A stretch of 64,000 nt of DNA from Pseudomonadota bacterium (GTDB lineage: Bacteria > Pseudomonadota > Gammaproteobacteria > Burkholderiales > SG8-39): positions 16,381 to 80,380 of the forward strand of contig JAJZPQ010000013.1 in NCBI GenBank assembly GCA_021811085.1, given 5' to 3'. Positions within the stretch are counted from its first letter, which is position 1, and each line of letters starts with the position of its first letter. Made by a program: the position numbers and the translations under genes. The notes under the pieces were generated by a model that worked only from the letters and a program-made list of their open reading frames with translations, had not been told where the DNA came from and ran no database searches. This document shows, piece after piece, positions 60,624-64,000 of this stretch.

Positions 60624-61532
60624 TCAACGGCGCGCGCGCACGCGCCCGCCAAACGCGGCCAGCTCGTTCAGCAGCAGCGCCGCGATCACCAGCGCGCCGC
60701 CGGTCAGCGTGGCCAGGGCTGGTGTTTCGCCCGCGCCGAGCCAGGCCCAGATTGGACCCAGCACCACTTCGAGCATCGCCAGCAGTGCAATTTCCGGAGC
60801 CGACAGCTGCGGGCTCGCGCGCACCATGAGCATGCACGGCAGGCCGAGTTGCAGGCTGCCGAGCACGGCGAGCAGGATGAGGTCGTGCGCATTCGCCTGA
60901 AACGGCCAGGCGAAGGCCAGGGTGAGCGCGGCGGAGAGAACGGTGCCGATGAGCACCGCCGGAACCAGATCCACCGAGCGTCCGGCGTGCTTGAGCGTGA
61001 CCAGGTTCACCGCCGCAGCCAGCGGCACGGCAAGCGCGATCAGCATCCCCGCGAGATGGCGCGGATCGCCGCCGGCGAAGCCCGAGCCGAACATCCACAG
61101 CATGCCGCCGATGGCGAGCGCGATCGCGGCCCAGGTGCGCACCGCGATCGGCTCGCGCAGCACGGCGCGCGCGAGCAGCGCCGTGACCAGCGGCGTGATG
61201 CTGTTGACGATCAGGGTGTTCGCAACGGTAGTGGTCATGAGCGCCAGCATGAACGCGATCATCATGATGGCCCACATCGCGCCGGACAGGAGGCCGTAGC
61301 CGCCGCTCGCGCGCAGCGCCTCCCACGCGCCGCGGCCGCGCGTGAGCAGCATGGCGGCGAGCACGAACAGGGCGGCGAACAGGCTGCGCCAGAACGTCAC
61401 TTCCCAGCGCCCGGCGGATTCCAGGTGGCGCGTGACCACGCCGGCGATGCTCCACAGCGTCGGCGCGACGACCATCAGCGCAAGCGCGCGGCGGTGCGCG
61501 CGCGGATCTCCGGCTCCAGGCCGCATGCTCAT
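60624..61532 (-). CDS. EamA/DMT family transporter
   Basis: A 302-residue membrane protein with about ten hydrophobic helices in two EamA halves (ALMVVAPTLWSIAGVVTRHL, TPLVTALLARAVLREPIAVR with TWAAIALAIGGMLWM; PEIALLAMLEVVLGPIWAWL in the second half). The LLARAVLREP and LEVVLGPIWAWL helices are typical of drug/metabolite exporters. I start at ATG 61532 (MSMRPGAGD), whose ATGA overlap with the stop of the upstream GTPase remnant suggests past translational coupling; an ATG four codons earlier is possible. Confidence 0.87.
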   Translation of the reverse strand: MSMRPGAGDPRAHRRALALMVVAPTLWSIAGVVTRHLESAGRWEVTFWRSLFAALFVLAAMLLTRGRGAWEALRASGGYGLLSGAMWAIMMIAFMLALMTTTVANTLIVNSITPLVTALLARAVLREPIAVRTWAAIALAIGGMLWMFGSGFAGGDPRHLAGMLIALAVPLAAAVNLVTLKHAGRSVDLVPAVLIGTVLSAALTLAFAWPFQANAHDLILLAVLGSLQLGLPCMLMVRASPQLSAPEIALLAMLEVVLGPIWAWLGAGETPALATLTGGALVIAALLLNELAAFGGRVRARR

Positions 61533-61822
61533 CGCTCGGCGCATCCGCCAAGAAAGCGTTGGAGTTCCGCGGTAAGCCCGGGTGATTCGCTGTCGACGAA
61601 TTCGTGGCGCGCGCGCACCGCTCGCTTGTCGATTGAGATCAGCGCCGCCAGATCAATGGGTGTCGCTGCCACCACTACGTCTGCCGGGGCGCCGTTGATG
61701 GTCAGGCGCAGTGACTCGAGCTGCGCCGGCGAATAGCCTTCGGCCGGCAGCACCGGGCCGATGTGCGGGCATTGCGTGTAGACGGCAGCGATCTCCGGCG
61801 CGGCCGATGCGCGCGGGCGCAT
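61529..61822 (-). pseudogene. 3' remnant of a cyclic 2,3-diphosphoglycerate synthetase-like GTPase
   Basis: Only about 97 C-terminal residues remain. PHIGPVLPAEGYSPAQLESL, followed by ADVVVAATPIDLAALISIDK and RAVRARHEFV, are the ending signature of a family of about 450-residue P-loop GTPases related to archaeal cyclic 2,3-diphosphoglycerate synthetase. The N-terminal P-loop and catalytic portion are absent. Upstream sequence (61823-61974) is unrelated and abuts the SEC-C gene. The fragment is still in frame and overlaps the EamA start by four bases. A short peptide could still be made, but the enzyme cannot be functional. Confidence 0.72.
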
Positions 61823-61974
61823 TCGATGCAATTCAGAGTACGGACTAATATCACGGACTTTTCCCCACATTGGCTCGATCCGGCAAATTGCGGATCATCA
61901 ATCATCCCCGATTGTGCCATGCGATGCGCGCCGTATCTCAGTCTCGAGCCGACGCGCATAGTGTCGTCATTCAG

Positions 61975-64000
61975 TCATTGTGCCGCGCGATCCAATCCCA
62001 GCGCTTCCCAAAGAAACGCGTACGAAATTTCGCGCCGCCCCTGTTGCGCCGCTTGGACCTTTTCACCGGCTTCATAGCTTCGCAGCAAGCCCCGCACCCG
62101 CTCGCGTCCGGTCGCCGTCGCCAGCGCCTGGCGGGGTGTCTTGCCACCCAGTGCCGGAATCGGTTCATCGCTCCAGTTGGCGTATGAGCGTCGCAGCGCC
62201 TGTTCAATTGCTTCGGCCAGGACTTCGGGCGGCAGATTCGGAATTGTCGCCGCAGAAGATGCGGGTTTGCCGGTCGGCGGGTTTTTCATGACACTTCTGG
62301 GATCCGACAGCACCCGACCCACGAATTCCACCGATTTCCCCGCCAGCGCCTCGAACCAGGGCCGACCCTGATCGGCGTAATTCTGGGTCTTGTAGAAAAG
62401 CTCGATCCGGTCCTCGCTCTTGCCCAGATTGATCGAGACGCTCTGGCGTGTCAGCCCATCGGCGCAAGCGAAAAGCCTCGCCCAGCCGGAGGCGCGCTCA
62501 CCCTCGATGTCGGATTGGGTCTTTAGCGCGGCGGCCAGATCTTCCCAATTGTTAACGCGATAGTGATCGGTGATCAGCAGCATCGGATCGCCCGAATGAG
62601 AGTCGATAACCGTCGGCAGCGGCAACGGCCTCGCGTATTGGGCGATCCAGCAACGGCGGATGATCGCACTCAGCCTATGAGACAGTTTTTCGCCCTGCGC
62701 GGCAGCGTCGTCGACGACCGCGCGCAACTGCGCCAGTAGGGATGCGTTCATCAGGCGCGAGAACGGATAGGCGGAACTGGAGATTTCGTGATGGCCGTCG
62801 ACCTCCATGATGCGCACGCCGATCAGGTTGCCGACCTGGGCATACGCGCTGCCCGACTTTTCAAGCACCATCACCGGCGCCGCCTCGGTGTCCAGCGCAT
62901 CGCACAGACGCATGCCTACACCCGGCAGAACTTCGGTAATATCGTAGACGCGTAGCGGCTGTCGGCGTAGCTGTTCGATCCAGGCGCGCTGGCCGGGCGT
63001 GAATGCCGGACCGCCGGGTCCGAGCAACAGCTCTGCCACATTACGCTGCGCTCCCTTGACGGCAATGCTGCCTTCGGCCAACAGCCACTCCATCGCATTG
63101 ATCTGCACGCCCTCCCAGTCGTGCTCGTCCAGTTCCTGCAGCCGCGTTTGCTCTTCGTCGTCCAGATCTTCGTTCAGCATGTTCGCGATCGATGTTCTGA
63201 TCGCTTTCGCGTGGCGGCTGGTCAGCCATAGCACCGCCTTGCCTACGCCCCCATCCTGGCCTTCCTCGGCAACCGGTTCGCTGGCTTGCCTGCCGCAGCA
63301 CTTCTTGAATTTCTTGCCCGAACCGCAGGGACAGGGATCGTTGCGACCGACCTTTGGTCGGTCGCGAACCACGGTGCCGCCGTCGTAGCCGTCGTGCGGC
63401 GGCCAGCCGGATGCCTGATGGCTGCTTGGCGGGCTGGACTCGGAAAGGTCGTAGCAAAGCCAGGTCGCCATCTCACCCAGAGCATCGCGGGTATAGCGGT
63501 TGTTCTCCTTCGCCGCAGCCTCAGCCAGGCAGTCCGCCACCGGCATGGCGGCCTTTTTCTCGAACCACTTTAGACCCGTGACCGACGGATCGATCAGGCC
63601 CTCGTGGAACCAGCCGCGAATGTCTTCCAGCAGCGGCGCGGGGCCGAGTTCGCCGGCGGCATCGACCGCCCAGGTCAAAAAATCGTCGCGTCCACCTTCC
63701 TCATCCGCTCCGGCTTGCCGCAGGGCGTTCGCTTCCCCTTGGCACAAGGCCTTGATATAGGCAAGCACGCTGTCGCGGTCGCCATCGCCCTCAAGCACAC
63801 GCACAACCAGCGCGCGCAGGGCAGCGTAGCGGCACCACAAGTCCGCGTCCCGATCCTCGGCCAGCGCCTTGATCGGCGCAAGGTCGCCGTCGCACACCGA
63901 GGCCAGCATGCGTCCAAGCTGGTTGCCGGCGTCGTCAGCGAATAGTTCATCGGCGCGCTCGCTGGAGCAATGGCAGGCCCGCACCAGCGGCGCGTAGGCG
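61975..64000 (-). CDS. DUF1186/SEC-C domain protein (5' end outside window)
   Basis: At least 674 residues; the frame remains open to the window edge, so the start lies beyond. The N-terminal part ([20 protein letters not shown], then [16 protein letters not shown] and [20 protein letters not shown]) is DUF1186, a HEAT-like helical region. It is followed at about residues 220-240 by a SEC-C zinc motif, [20 protein letters not shown]. The remaining about 430 residues ([40 protein letters not shown]) are an uncharacterised domain with a conserved-looking [13 protein letters not shown] motif near the end. SEC-C motifs bind zinc and often proteins or nucleic acids. Function unknown. Confidence 0.8.
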   Translation of the reverse strand, partial: AYAPLVRACHCSSERADELFADDAGNQLGRMLASVCDGDLAPIKALAEDRDADLWCRYAALRALVVRVLEGDGDRDSVLAYIKALCQGEANALRQAGADEEGGRDDFLTWAVDAAGELGPAPLLEDIRGWFHEGLIDPSVTGLKWFEKKAAMPVADCLAEAAAKENNRYTRDALGEMATWLCYDLSESSPPSSHQASGWPPHDGYDGGTVVRDRPKVGRNDPCPCGSGKKFKKCCGRQASEPVAEEGQDGGVGKAVLWLTSRHAKAIRTSIANMLNEDLDDEEQTRLQELDEHDWEGVQINAMEWLLAEGSIAVKGAQRNVAELLLGPGGPAFTPGQRAWIEQLRRQPLRVYDITEVLPGVGMRLCDALDTEAAPVMVLEKSGSAYAQVGNLIGVRIMEVDGHHEISSSAYPFSRLMNASLLAQLRAVVDDAAAQGEKLSHRLSAIIRRCWIAQYARPLPLPTVIDSHSGDPMLLITDHYRVNNWEDLAAALKTQSDIEGERASGWARLFACADGLTRQSVSINLGKSEDRIELFYKTQNYADQGRPWFEALAGKSVEFVGRVLSDPRSVMKNPPTGKPASSAATIPNLPPEVLAEAIEQALRRSYANWSDEPIPALGGKTPRQALATATGRERVRGLLRSYEAGEKVQAAQQGRREISYAFLWEALGLDRAAQ

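Overview
The window looks like chromosomal DNA of a GC-rich betaproteobacterium (Burkholderiales or Nitrosomonadales-like; inferred from ribosomal and RNA polymerase protein character and gene order, not from any search). No rRNA, tRNA, CRISPR array, complete transposon or prophage was seen.

Positions 1-27598 hold the core transcription and translation block: the 3' end of rpoB, then rpoC with a strong bidirectional terminator. A two-gene insertion follows (an old-yellow-enzyme flavin reductase on the minus strand and acetate kinase ackA on the plus strand). After it come the complete str-S10-spc-alpha operons in the classical order, from rpsL to rplQ, ending at another hairpin terminator. 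Good promoter matches lie before rpsL and inside the block before rplN and rpsM. Several ribosomal proteins (S3, L15, and more modestly L3, L22 and S19) carry long Lys/Ala/Pro-rich C-terminal tails.

Positions 27600-41000 are mixed metabolic and signalling genes: a SAM hydroxide adenosyltransferase, a secreted protein with duplicated four-cysteine repeats, a glycerate kinase, a kynurenine-formamidase-like hydrolase, a large membrane GGDEF/EAL protein, a FeeM-like N-acyl amino acid synthase, a decayed MaoC/phosphotransacetylase remnant, a stand-alone leuB, a DUF2237 protein coupled to a BaiN-like flavoprotein, a membrane protein, a nitroreductase and a metallo-beta-lactamase hydrolase.

Positions 39965-50817 are the most distinctive part. 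A minus-strand cluster encodes a five-subunit 2-oxoacid oxidoreductase in the order gamma-delta-alpha-epsilon(FAD)-beta. This matches NADH-dependent phenylglyoxylate dehydrogenase (PadEFGHI) in order, size and cofactor motifs. It is followed by a second 2-oxoacid oxidoreductase (IorB and IorA, arylpyruvate type) and the MBL hydrolase, with a divergent LysR regulator at the head. The gaps between its genes are packed with long perfect hairpins. Together the genes suggest oxidative decarboxylation of aromatic 2-oxoacids to acyl-CoAs.

Positions 50900-56062 hold an N-acyl-D-amino acid deacylase and a plus-strand sugar-acid operon (uronate dehydrogenase-like, IlvD/Edd dehydratase, DapA-family lyase) with a REP-type palindrome. 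Positions 56100-64000 are accessory: DUF488, a hicBA toxin-antitoxin pair, a NucS-like PD-(D/E)XK protein, a diguanylate cyclase, RidA, a methyltransferase, an EamA transporter coupled to the remnant of a cyclic-2,3-diphosphoglycerate-synthetase-like GTPase, and a SEC-C/DUF1186 protein running off the right edge.
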